This document shows, piece by piece, positions 54,801 to 64,000 of a stretch of DNA of 64,000 nt (within the stretch, counting starts at the first letter, position 1; each line of letters starts with the position of its first letter). Source of the DNA: Blastobasis lacticolella (Eukaryota > Arthropoda > Insecta > Lepidoptera > Blastobasidae); contig LR990044.1 in the NCBI GenBank assembly GCA_905147135.1, positions 17,178,122-17,242,121 of the forward strand, read 5' to 3'. The position numbers and the translations under genes are program-made. Below the pieces are notes generated by a model, which saw only the letters and a list, made by a program, of their open reading frames with translations, made no database searches and was not told the origin of the DNA.

Positions 54801-57731
54801 TCCGTTCCGAGGCGCCTCTTGCTATACCCGAACGGGCTCGCCCCAGTGGGTCACGCAAGGTATGGCATTATGGTTCAGCAGACTGGGATGGATTGCGAGA
54901 ATTCTTCGCGTCGTACCCGTGGATACAGCTTTGCTTCTCCTCAAATGACACCAACATCTGTACTGCTGCTGTAGCTGATGTCATACTGCAGGGAATGGAG
55001 TGTTTTATTCCGTCCTCTGTAGTACGTCTCAACGGCAAGAGTCAGCCCTGGTACGACAGGCCTAGTGCAGAGGCAACTCGCCTCAAGCTGGATGCTTTTC
55101 GTGCCTGGACAGTGGCTCGGGCCCAGAAGGACCCTAACACCCACATTTTGAGGAAAAAGAACAACGCTGTATCGAGGTCTATAAAGAGGGTAATGACCAG
55201 AGCAAAATTTAAATCCATCAGCGGAATTGGAGAGAAACTAATCAGCTACCCCTCTGGGAGCTGTGCTTTTTGGTCTCTCTCCAAAACTGTCGAGGGGAAC
55301 TTTTGTCGGACCACCTTTCCACCTTTGCGCAAGCCGGATGACCAATTGGCTCACACAGCAAAGGAGAAAGCCGATATCTTGGGAAATATCTTTGCTCATA
55401 ACTCAACTCTGGATGATAGGAGAGCTGCACTGCCTACCATCTCACGGTGTGAGGGCATCATGCCCGAGGTTCGTTTCACCCAAAAAATCATAAGGCGTGT
55501 GCTTCTCTCCCTAGACATCCGGAAGTCCAGTGGACCCGATGGCATTCCGGCCCTCGTTCTCAAAAAGTGTGCTCCCGAGTTGTCTTCCGTGTTAATGCGC
55601 CTATTCAAGCTTTTCTACACCACCGTTTTCGTGGAAGCTAGCCCTTGTGCATCCGATACCCAAGAAGGGTGATAATTCAGAACCATCAAATTACAGGCCT
55701 ATAGCGGTAACCTCCTTGCTCTCTAAGGTATTGGAGCGGGTTATCAATATCCAGCTCCTCGGATACCTAGAGGACCACCAGCTGATCAGTGACCGTTAAT
55801 ATGGCTTTCGCCATGGTCGCTCAGCTGGTGACCTTCTCGTGTACCTAACACACCGGTGGGCTGAGGCCGTCGAGAGCAAGGGGGAGGCTCTGGCTGTCAG
55901 TCTTGATATAGCCAAGGCATTTGATCGGGTCTGGCATAGGGCACTGCTAACAAAACTCCCGAAGTACGGTATCCCCGAGGGGCTCTGCAATTGGGTATCC
56001 AGCTTTCTATCTGGACGGAGCATCCAAGTCGTTGTCGACGGATGCTGCTCCGATACCAAGACTATTAATGCTGGAGTACCCCAAGTTTCAGTGCTATCTC
56101 CCATGCTGTTTCTTCTGCATATCAATGATATGCTGAATATTCCCAGTATTTACTGCTATGCAGATGACAGTACTGGAGATGCTCGTTATACTGGCCGTGC
56201 GAATATCCCTCATTCCGTGGTGACGGAAAGCCGAATAAGACTTGTCTCAGAGATTTAACACTCCTTGGAGCAAGTTGCTCACTGGGGCAGACTGAACCTG
56301 GCGGAAATGAACCAACTCAAAGACACAGATCTGCGCATTTTCTGCCAAAAAAGAACCTTTTGTCATGGTGCCGCAGTTCCAAGGAACACCCCTTTCCATC
56401 TCAAATAGTATCAGTATCCTTGGTGTCGACATATCGGATAGCGTGGGATTTCGGAGTCGACGATCCCATAGAAACAAAGAAGTTAGAACCACTGGCTAAC
56501 CGAAGGGACTTTGGCTCCCTATGTGTGATCTACCGGCTGTACAATGGGGAGTGTTCCGAGGAACTTTTCGATCTGGTTTCAACAGCACAATTCCGCCATC
56601 GCACCACCCGCCGTGGGCTGGGTACTCATCCCCACTACGTAGACCCTCTGTTGGTCACCACGCAAAGGTTTGATAGAACGATTTTCGCTCGTACGATTCG
56701 GATGTGGAATGAGCTCCCAGCCACAGTGTTTCCTTTGGACTATGACATGGGATTGTTCAAGAGATATATCAGAGGTCTCTTCAGAGGCGGGCAACGCATT
56801 GGTGACTCCCCAGGTGTTGCTGATGTCCATAGGCGGCGGTGACCACTTTCCATCAGGTGGCCCGCATGCCTGTTTGTCTCCCAGATAACATAAAAAAAAG
56901 TTACTACAATTTGGTCCTAATGTTTCAAAGTTCATAAGTTCGGATAGAAAAGTAATAAATTTACAGTCAATGGATTTTCACATTGCGATTTTGTTGTCTT
57001 CTCGCGACATACTCAATAATACTCTTTTAAATAGCTTTTTTTAATGTTTCTGCCGGTGAGTAAGGTTTCCAGTGCTCCATGGGGTGGGTATTTGAGGAAC
57101 CGTGGCTTTGGCAGTGGACTGGCATTTGCCTTTTTGTTGCCAGATCAACGTGTTATGAGGTGGGCAACGCATTGGCGACACACTTGATGTTGCTAATGTC
57201 TATTGGTAGTGGTGACTACTTTCCATCAGGTGGCCCGCTTGGCTGTTTGCCTACCGCATGACAAAAAAAAATCTCGCGACCTCTGTGATGGTTTCCCTGG
57301 TAACAGGGTCAAGGAGGTCAAATGGCAGTCGCTCCACTGTAATCACCTGATTTGCCAAATCTTGGATTTTCGTCTAGGCGGACCCCAGGTCCTCGTGTAC
57401 GAGAGCATAGCCAGGACACTAACTTCAAGACACTGAAGATGATTAAGTGCCATTGCTCACGCAAAATAAACAAGTGCAAGTGCGGAAAAAGGAATCTCAC
57501 AATCTAAATCTAATATTGTTGTTGGGGCTAGTCAAATTGCGCTAAGTTTGAAAAGTAAACGACATAAACATTACAAGAAAATGTCCTTACCTTTTCCACC
57601 ACACAATTTTTGTTGTTGAATATTACTTCAATGGTGCTGGCTAATATAAAATGAGTACAAGGATTTTTAAGCCTATAATACCATAATACCGTTTTACGGT
57701 CATCTTTTAATGAATATACACTTAATTTTAT
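51867..57731 (-). CDS. Gene D: small secreted protein, last two exons visible
   Basis: Exon 3 is 57731-57591: exactly 141 nt, after TTTCAG, reading IKLSVYSLKDDRKTVLWYYR then NPCTHF and KNCVVEK, ending at a consensus GTAAGG donor. Exon 4 is 52031-51867: after TTGCAG, GTYVFEINYTEMARGFFGTS then FFYGAYA, stop TAA, 54 aa. Phases match those of genes A and C. This copy is the most diverged. Exons 1 and 2 were not found up to 64000; they may lie beyond the edge or be lost. Whether these two exons belong to one transcript is inferred from orientation, order and phase. The 5.6-kb intron holds a LINE, a SINE and two MITEs. Confidence 0.6.
52168..52430. mobile_element. MITE with 40-bp terminal inverted repeats
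   Basis: The left end CAGGTAAAGCTCGTCTAGTC and the reverse complement of the right end CAGGTAGAGCTCGTCTAATC agree over 40 bp with two mismatches, continuing TAAAATGACGCGCCCCACTA. Total length is 263 bp. TATT occurs on both flanks (52164-52167 and 52431-52434). There is no coding capacity. Confidence 0.88.
52435..53510. other. Intronic stretch of gene D with no clear gene
   Basis: Several overlapping short frames at 52467-52911 are Arg/Pro-rich in more than one frame, suggesting GC-rich repeat rather than a gene. Near 53090-53108 there is a (TATG)n run, and near 53355-53378 a GATGAT run that may be the tail of an RTE element. Confidence 0.35.
53515..53622. mobile_element. MITE of the CCGGGTCAG family
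   Basis: Ends CAATGCCACAAATCTGACCC and GTCACCGGGTCAAACAAGTT followed by TGTGGCAC; interior GCCAAAATTAGAACTTTGG. It lies in the long intron of gene D. Confidence 0.72.
53735..54090 (+). mobile_element. tRNA-derived SINE (family 2)
   Basis: The head (53813-53885) has CAGTGGACGAGTGGTTACGG and a B-box-like GGGTTTGTATCCC, and the body contains CCCAATCTGGTCAGGGTAAG. It is in sense orientation relative to the window and lies in the gene D intron. The preceding 60 bp (GCTCACGCAAAATAAACCAG) recurs at 57453. Confidence 0.65.
54140..56900 (+). pseudogene. Jockey/CR1-group LINE, nearly full ORF2, disrupted
   Basis: Endonuclease: LFLTETQISPP, YNNRHGVGETNRFF, then an in-frame TAG at 54545, VVVGDFNGHHTEWLGSSRP and TLDHCLV. 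Connector: WYDRPSAEATRLKLDAFRAW, FVGPPF-like. Reverse transcriptase: SSGPDGIPALVLKKCAPELS, a frameshift near 55650, TAA at 55797 in the YGFRHGRSAGDLL block, LDIAKAFDRVWHRALL, GVPQVSVLSPMLFLLHINDM and YADDSTGD. C-terminus: ECSEELFDLVSTAQFRHRTT, RMWNELPATVFP, then the 3' tail. At least two stops and two frameshifts. Note GVPQVS in place of the usual GVPQGS. Sits antisense in the gene D intron. Confidence 0.85.
57035..57270 (+). repeat. LINE 3'-tail fragment
   Basis: GCCGGTGAGTAAGGTTTCCA, GTGGGCAACGCATTGGCGAC and TCAGGTGGCCCGCTTGGCTG, ending in an A run. Same tail family as 21984-22235, again non-coding. Confidence 0.65.
57280..57520 (+). repeat. SINE family 2 body and tail fragment
   Basis: TTCCCTGGTAACAGGGTCAA and CAGTCGCTCCACTGTAATCA match the family 2 body; GCTCACGCAAAATAAACAAG matches 53750. 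The tRNA-like head is missing. Confidence 0.55.
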
Positions 57732-57879
57732 CTGAAAGTTTAGGGTATGTTTAGAACGTGTTTTGATTATGTTTCCATTTTCCATATTCTTCGAAGCTTC
57801 AAAGTGGTATTTTTTGTCAAAAATACGTGTCATCGTCCCTGCCAAAACAGCCAATCGTAATATTTGCATGAAAAAATGT

Positions 57880-57990
57880 GCATACTTTTCTAAACTATAT
57901 TTAAAAAAAATCACCTTGTGCCATCTATTCGCAAAGTAAACAAAGCTTATGTTATGGGTGTTTGATAACCGATAAACTGCTGCGACTGGT
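57880..57990 (-). mobile_element. Remnant of a family 1 SINE body
   Basis: Reads GCCATCTATTCGCAAAG and CTTATGTTATGGGTGTTTGA, a diverged minus-orientation match to the SINE body seen at 37245-37310. The tRNA-like head is missing. It lies just upstream of the visible third exon of gene D. Confidence 0.5.
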
Positions 57991-58179
57991 ATGTTATGGA
58001 ACTGATAGGCAATGCACTTTACTAGCTCACTTAGCTCACTCATTCCATACATTTTCTATGATCTATCTTTTGTATTCGCCATGCCCTTCAGCGCAAGAGG
58101 AATTTTATTTACAGCTATAATATTATAGAAGCAACTCTGCCTCTTTATTACCGGTTCCCCAAGTTTGACCAAACTAAGG

Positions 58180-58500
58180 AGGGATATTGTCAGAAACTCT
58201 GAGGTTTTAGCAAAATGGATGCAAAACTACTCTTTGTCAGAAAAGTTTCTACATACTAGCCCCAAAGATTAATAATAAATTACCAATTAGCTTACGCCAA
58301 TGTACAGATTTTATGACATTGAAAAGTAAATTACATTCTTACTTAGTAGATAAGGCGTATTATGAATTGACGGAATATTTTAATGACATTTAAATTGTAT
58401 GACATTGTTTGATTATTAATTTTATTATTATTTAATGAAAATTGTTAGTTATAATTGAATCTATTCTTAAAAAACGCAATAATATCCGTTATGTGATTTA
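58180..58500 (+). pseudogene. CR1-type LINE, extreme 3' end
   Basis: Reads INNKLPISLRQCTDFMTLKS and YLVDKAYYELTEYFND then stop, the C-terminal block seen also in the LINE at 1-5021 (KAYYKIDEY). Only about 45 codons remain. Confidence 0.6.
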
Positions 58501-58553
58501 AAAGATTTAAGCGTACAAATATAGGTATATATATTTACCATGTTGTAATTGTA

Positions 58554-58859
58554 TTGAAAAGAAAACACAAAGATTCAAGGAAATTGGTTCTATACTTTCA
58601 ATCCAGAAAACTAGCAAAAAGTAACCTAAGGAAAGCACAACAGTTCCTAAAAAAATCTACACCACGTCATAACCTTAGTCCTGGCAGGATCACAAAGTTC
58701 AACTTGGATTTTGTTAGAGTAGACCGAAAATATAGAGTTCTTCATGGCTCTATGCCGAAGGATGAAATTATTTTGGGCAACCGTGTGCCATTTGAAATTC
58801 AAAAATTTAAAGAGATTGATTTGTGGCGTCCATGTGCCTATTTTGTTGCGATTGCTTAA
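58554..58859 (+). other. Unidentified basic open frame
   Basis: About 100 codons open from a TTG, Lys/Arg-rich (RKHKDSRKLVLYFQSRKLAK) with a later GRITKFNLDFVRVDRKYRVL. No recognised domain. It sits between two LINE fragments and may be part of a retroelement ORF1. Confidence 0.25.
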
Positions 58860-58919
58860 TAGTTTATTTAATTATCGCAGATAGTTTCTGCTGGGCCCAA
58901 CAATGTGCAATTGTGCAGG

Positions 58920-60010
58920 CAATTATAATTTATTTTATTTTATTTTAGATAAGTAGGTACAATAACAGACAACAAATTATCGTCTTATATCTAACAGCTC
59001 TAATCTCTAAACCGTTACAAATTTGATGCCCAATTACAATTGTACACAACATTAAAAAAAAAAACATTGACAAAGGTGATGATAAGAAAAACTACTGAGA
59101 GTGCATGCAGTTACAGAAAATTACCTACCTACATTAAATTATTTTTCACACTTTTTAACTTTATTTAGAAAGGTTTTAAATATCTGTGGATTTGTATCGA
59201 ATATGTCGATGTGAGCACATATTGTGTTAAAGTTGTGGCACATTCTTAATAAGGGACTATTGTGTGAGACATTGTTATTTGAAGATGGTATATCGAACAA
59301 CTGTGGTGTACGTACAGACCTTATCGGTACTTTAAATCGTAGATTTCCCAATAGCCCGCCATCCAAGCTGCCATTCACAATTTTTTGCAAAACACACAAG
59401 TCTGACACCCATCTTCTGTCATCAAGACTATGCATCTGAAATCGAATTAAACGGTCCGTGTATTCCGGTAGAGCGCGTCTGATTCCCAATCTGATACACA
59501 ACGTTCGTAAGAATCGCCGTTGAATCGACTCAATTTTATTTTTATGAACTGCGTAAATCGGACACCAAATGACTGAGCAGTATTCAAGTATACTTCTAAC
59601 CAGAGAATTATACAACACTATCCACGAGGTCTCCGATCTAAAGGGTTTAGCAATACGCGTAATGAAGTACAACATTTGATTGGCCCTGCCACATATACTA
59701 TCATAATGATCTCTAAACGACAGTGCGGAATCAAACATTACACCTAAATCCCGCACAGTATGAACTCGTTGAAGGGAAATCCCATCAATGCTATAGTCAA
59801 ACCTCAGTGCACTCCTGCTCCTGGTAAATGTTATAATTTGAAATTTTTTTGCATTAAGCGACATTTTATTATGATCACACCATTCCTTGATTATGTTGAT
59901 GTCCCTCTGGAGCCTGACACAGTCATCGGTATAATATACTAGTTCAATTTCTAGATCTGAGACTGAAGACAGAAGGCTCAGGTCTTCTTTTAAACTCGTT
60001 CGAGAACGAA
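58920..60010 (-). pseudogene. Jockey/CR1-type LINE, 3' half
   Basis: The minus-strand frame 59864-59139 (241 codons): MSLNAKKFQIITFTRSRSAL, HTVRDLGVMFDSALSFRDHY, SILEYCSVIWCP and RFLRTLCIRLGI. Upstream (to about 60010) the frame continues as CVRLQRDINIIKEWCDHNK with the catalytic box deleted. The 3' end is a TAAAA repeat near 58925-58950. Confidence 0.8.
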
Positions 60011-60267
60011 TTGATAAATATTAATTTTCGGGCATTCTTGTGTTTGGCAGCCAAGGATATCATCTATGAGGACATGATGAAGAATAGGATCCAGCAGTTA
60101 CAATCCAAAACTCTAGAATGAGAGGAACTTTAAAAATATTAAAATATTTGCCATCTCCGTAATCTATGAAACGTCTCAACTTGACAACGTATTGCCACGG
60201 AGAAAACAAATGACAAAAAGCAATACACAAAAATGTAATTTAACGTGATAAACACAACGAATATTAG

Positions 60268-60510
60268 AATAGCTCCAACCCCTTACACTCGTGGGTGTCG
60301 TACAAGGCGACTAATGTTTTCGAGGCAAAAGTTATGGAGTCTCCGTAGGCTAGAAAATGGGCAGCAGCGTTTCCCATTGTTATACTTATATTACGGCGAT
60401 CTAAAACCCGCCTGCCAAGCATGGAGGTTATGGCAAAAACTTCCCCTTTCGTGGGAGAGGCCCTAGGTCTTGCAGTAGACTGCAGTCCTGCTGTGATTAT
60501 GAACCCCCAA
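60268..60510 (+). mobile_element. SINE-like repeat, family 3
   Basis: AACCCCTTACACTCGTGGGT, CGTACAAGGCGACTAATGTT and GTGGGAGAGGCCCTAGG. Matches 51513-51760 throughout. Non-coding. Confidence 0.65.
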
Positions 60511-61228
60511 ATATGAATTAAAGTTGCCGCCCGTGGCATTGGAACGTCCGTTCTGCCAAAAAAAAACCAAGCAGTAACAGAGGTAAGAATTCAGATACAC
60601 ACCCCAATACGCTTTATTTTATAGTAAACCCCATGGTTGTCTTATCCTATTGTATATTTATTAAAATATGGTATGGTATTTACGAAACGAGCGATCATTC
60701 CCCTAAAAGAAATATTCTGATCGAAATTCGATTCGAATCATAACATTTGTAGAACGTCGTTCTGACGTATCTGTTTTTTACATGATAAATTCTCATTTTC
60801 CAGGAAAGAATGATAAGCCATCAGAGCCTGAAGGGCCACCCTAAGTAAATAAAAATCCCAGAAAAACAATTACATTACATTGTATAAATGTATAAGTAGA
60901 AAATAAATATTTCAACGAGCTGAACAGTTGTTTGAAAAGGAATCCTAATAACTGTGAGTAAACATAAATCTATTCATCAGATAAATATGAACTAACAAAA
61001 CCCTTGTAAAAACTCTTATGAAAAGTCTTTGGGTGCTTTTAAGGGTTATGTGTGTGTTTTTGCTTATATTGTGTATCTATCTAACACTCAGTCGAAGGAC
61101 ATCCGTTCCCGGTCGATCGACTCCATGCCATTTGTTTCACACGGTCTTCGTTTCACTTCTTGATTGTCTGATGCTTCCTGAATGTAGTAGCCACTCGAGA
61201 ATACACGATAATTTGAACATAAGATTTA
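60511..61228. other. AT-rich stretch without recognised genes
   Basis: The only open frame of note (61018-61233) is hydrophobic but has no support from homology or context. No RNA gene or repeat family identified. Confidence 0.4.
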
Positions 61229-63947
61229 AATAGTTTAAGTTTAAGTTTAAGTTTATTTATTGGTAACCATTGTTACATGTCAAAATTGATTGATACACAA
61301 TTGATTACACTATTGGCATACATATAAAATACACAATTGATATAAAAACATGTCAGAATTTACACAAAATTCATAATTAATGTCATTCGTTATATAAATG
61401 TCAAATACATGCCATAATAATTTTGCTTATGTCAAAAGTATAATTGTTTAATATTAATACAAAGATAATAAATAATACATAAAAAATATATGAATTACGG
61501 GATAAAATCCTTCAAAGAATAAAAATTCATTCTAAATAGCCACTGTTTTAAGCGGCACTTAAACGACGCGATAGAAGGTGCATTCCTTACATCATCGGGC
61601 AATCTATTGTACACTAGCGGACCCAGCACGTAAACACTTCTTTCCGACTTAGAGGTTTTGTGCGGTATGGAACAGAGTTTGTCCTTGTTTCTTGTTTTGT
61701 ATTTGTGTGACCTACCATTAATATTGAATAAGCCGATATTTTGATGCACAAATAGCGCCGTCTGATAGATAATCATTGACGGCAGGGTCAATATTTTGTA
61801 TTTGCGGAAATATTCGCGAGCAGATACGTCATCCGCAACGGCCGCGATCGCACGCACCGCGCGCTTCTGCATGACAAAAGCGCGGTGCGCGTCGGCCGCG
61901 CCCGCCCACAGCTCCGTGCCGTATCCCAGCACCGAGTGCACCGTCGCGAAGTAGCACGAGCGGACCACGCTGGTGTGCGCAGTGAGCGCTAGCCGCCTCA
62001 ACGCGTAACACGCGCTACCTAGCCTGCCACACACATTACCGATATGTTTTTCCCATTTAAGGGCAAAATCCAGCTCAAATCCCAATAGTTTAGTTGACGC
62101 TACCTGTCTAATACTCACACCTGCGACCTGCACCTTCATTTCAGGCGGTGACCGTCCAGCGAGATTAAAGGGCATGAATAGGGTCTTGTCTAGATTTAAG
62201 GCTAATCCGTTCGCGTAAAACCATTGTGACAGCTGTTGAGCCACCAAATTTAGATTCGCCTCGAGTTCCTCGCGCGAGTCGCCCGTTACCACGACCACAA
62301 CGTCATCGGCGTATATGAACATCTCAACGCCGGGGAGGTAATGAGGTAGGTCATTCAGCAGCAACGTGAACAGGTTATTCGAGAGGCATGAGCCCTGTGG
62401 TACCCCTATCGCGCACGTCGCTTCGCAAGACTTAAGTCGGCCTCCCTCCCCGACCACTACTTGTGTTCGGTTGCTCATAAATGACACCAATAACTGGAGT
62501 GCCGGGCCCCGGATGCCGTAGTGCTCAAGTTTGTTTTCGAGTAGCGCGTGGTCCGCGGTATCGAAAGCGCGCGACAGATCGCAGCACACCAGGGCCACCT
62601 GGCGGCCCGCCTCGCGCTCGCTGAGCACACGCCACACCACCTCACGCACCATGTCCGTGGTGGATTTACCGCTCCTATAAGCGTACTGTCTATCAGAGAT
62701 AGCGCCGTTCGTAGATAAGAAAGACACCAAGCGCTGATTTAGTCCCACTTCCAACACTTTACTGAGCGCTGGGACGATGGAAATAGGGCGGTACGATTTG
62801 GACGCCGATTTACTGCCCTTACCTTTATAAAGAGGCGCTATTTTAACATACTTCAGTGAAGCGGGGACGGTGCCTTGTTTAAGACACTCGTTATATAGTG
62901 TAGACAGCACGAATGATAAGGCTGGTCCCACGAATTTTAGAAGTGCTGCAGACATTTCATACACATCTTTGCTACCTTTAGGTGCAATAGAGTGTTGTAT
63001 GAGCTTGCACACTTCATGTGGTGTAAATGGACGCAGGCGCAACGATACGTCGCTGGCTGGCGCGTTTTGCGTCAAAATGGCCATTGCCCGCGAGGTCTGC
63101 GCGGGAGGGGCTCCGCATCCGTCCGCCGCGGCCGCGAACTCATGATTTAGTGCATCCACCAGATCTTGTTTAGATGCGAAAGGATCCCCATTGCTGTCCT
63201 TCAATAGGTCGGTAAAGTCAACAGCGTCGCGCCGGCGGCGACCGGTCTCCGCGTTGATCACTTTCCACATGCATTTGCTGGTATTATCGCTAGATTTTAT
63301 TAGATTAGAGACGTAATCTGTCCTCTTATTTTTTAATTTATTATAATACTTATCTAAAAAGCTATTTGCGTTAGAAACGACTTGACTGTCGCAGGGATAC
63401 CTACTTCTCATTTCCAGTACGTCAAACACCAATAGTTTTAGATCTCGGATTTCTTCGTCGACCCAGTGATTTAATGGCCTTGGTGACTGGATTTTATATG
63501 GGAAACAAATATTAATTTTATTAGTTATTATTGCTAATGTGGTATTGGCAAATTGATGAATATCCGCGCATTCACTTATAACATCGTCCCAAGCCACTGA
63601 CTCGAGCGCGGTACGGAAACTTGTTTTGTTTCTGTGACTATATCTACGGGTAGGTATAGGCGCAAGATCAGCTGACGCCGCCGGCCGGGACACAGCTACT
63701 CTCTGCGCGCTGTGGTCGCTAAGGTGTGTAACAATGGACGCGACACCGACGCATTCTGTTGGGAGATTGGAAAAGACCAAGTCTAAAGCCGTCACACTGT
63801 CGCCCTCCACCCTGGTAGGAAAGTTAACGAGTTGGTTAAAATTATATGAGGAAAGTAGGTCGTCGAGTTTTTTTCTTTCGGTGGAATTTACGAGGTAATT
63901 AATATTCGTGTCTCCTAAAATAAGAGCGTCTATACAGTCGTTTTCTA
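61229..63947 (-). mobile_element. GC-rich CR1/L2-group LINE, 5' truncated
   Basis: ORF2 spans 63947-61495, followed by about 265 bp of 3' UTR ending in a TAAGTT repeat (61229-61252). At the 5' side the frame meets a stop near 63948, in sequence containing the direct repeat GTAAACCATTT at 63954 and 63971, so the element seems to start there in mid-endonuclease. Confidence 0.82.
61495..63947 (-). CDS. LINE ORF2, reverse transcriptase intact, endonuclease partial
   Basis: The frame is open over about 817 codons with no internal stop. It opens inside the endonuclease (IDALILGDTNIN, then LSDHSAQ for the SDH block), so the first endonuclease blocks are missing. Reverse transcriptase: YRPISIVPALSKVLE, CDLSRAFDTADHALL, GVPQGSCLSNNLFTLLLNDL, YADDVVVV (62302-62313), LALNLDKTLFMPF, STKLLGFELDFALKWEKHIG and the C-terminal FKCRLKQWLFRMNFYSLKDF. 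The stretch 61830-62720 is much more GC-rich than its surroundings. The intact frame suggests recent insertion. No ATG can be assigned because the 5' end is missing. Confidence 0.87.
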
Positions 63948-64000
63948 TTTACCGTAAACCATTTGTCGTAAACCATTTCTTGTAATAAATGTTAAATTTT

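Noticed and set aside
1..64000. CRISPR array, operon or bacterial mobile element
   Set aside because: No regularly spaced identical repeats and no prokaryotic gene order; splice sites and LINE/SINE content show a eukaryote.

Overview
The window looks like repeat-dense nuclear DNA from an insect, most likely a moth or butterfly. Coding exons are interrupted by introns with eukaryotic splice sites. There are many 5'-truncated non-LTR retrotransposons, several tRNA-headed SINEs, fold-back MITEs and TACCTACC-type simple repeats. No bacterial operons, CRISPR arrays or genuine RNA genes are visible. Lepidoptera is an inference from repeat style and was not confirmed by any search.

Layout. 1-5021: a CR1-type LINE running in from the left edge, with an esterase-like ORF1 and an almost intact endonuclease/reverse-transcriptase ORF2. 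5022-19726 (copy A) and 23917-38748 (copy B): two direct copies of a segment of about 14.7 kb, alike to within a few percent by eye, separated by 4.2 kb. 38749-43880: no genes, but a G-rich minisatellite, fold-back elements and a 104-bp tandem repeat. 43888-49350: an inverted pair of gene copies, one intact and one decayed. 49735-57731: more LINE debris around a partial gene. 58180-64000: further LINEs, including a 771-codon GC-rich reverse transcriptase.

The host genes. I reconstruct one family of small secreted proteins (about 185 aa, four exons, signal peptide, four conserved cysteines) at five places. Gene A (+, 8381-15381) and gene B (+, 27410-34525) lie in the two direct copies. Gene C (-, 47830-43888) is complete. 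Pseudogene E (+, about 48500-49091) is head-to-head with C. Gene D (-, 57731-51867) shows only its last two exons. Where the exons are visible in A-D, exon 2 (153 nt) and exon 3 (141 nt) have constant length, and a conserved block lies upstream of the start codon in A, B, C and E. The layout (a hydrophobic leader, a cysteine pattern, and a last exon with a Gly-x-Tyr strand and a Phe-Phe-Tyr-Gly core) suggests a small beta-sandwich secreted protein of the DUF1091 or MD-2-related lipid-recognition type, but I cannot assign the family firmly.

Most striking points: between A and B every exonic difference I found but one changes an amino acid; exon 2 of every copy has a strong splice donor in the wrong phase; C and E form an inverted duplication with facing promoters; and the A/B duplication could be either real or two uncollapsed haplotypes.
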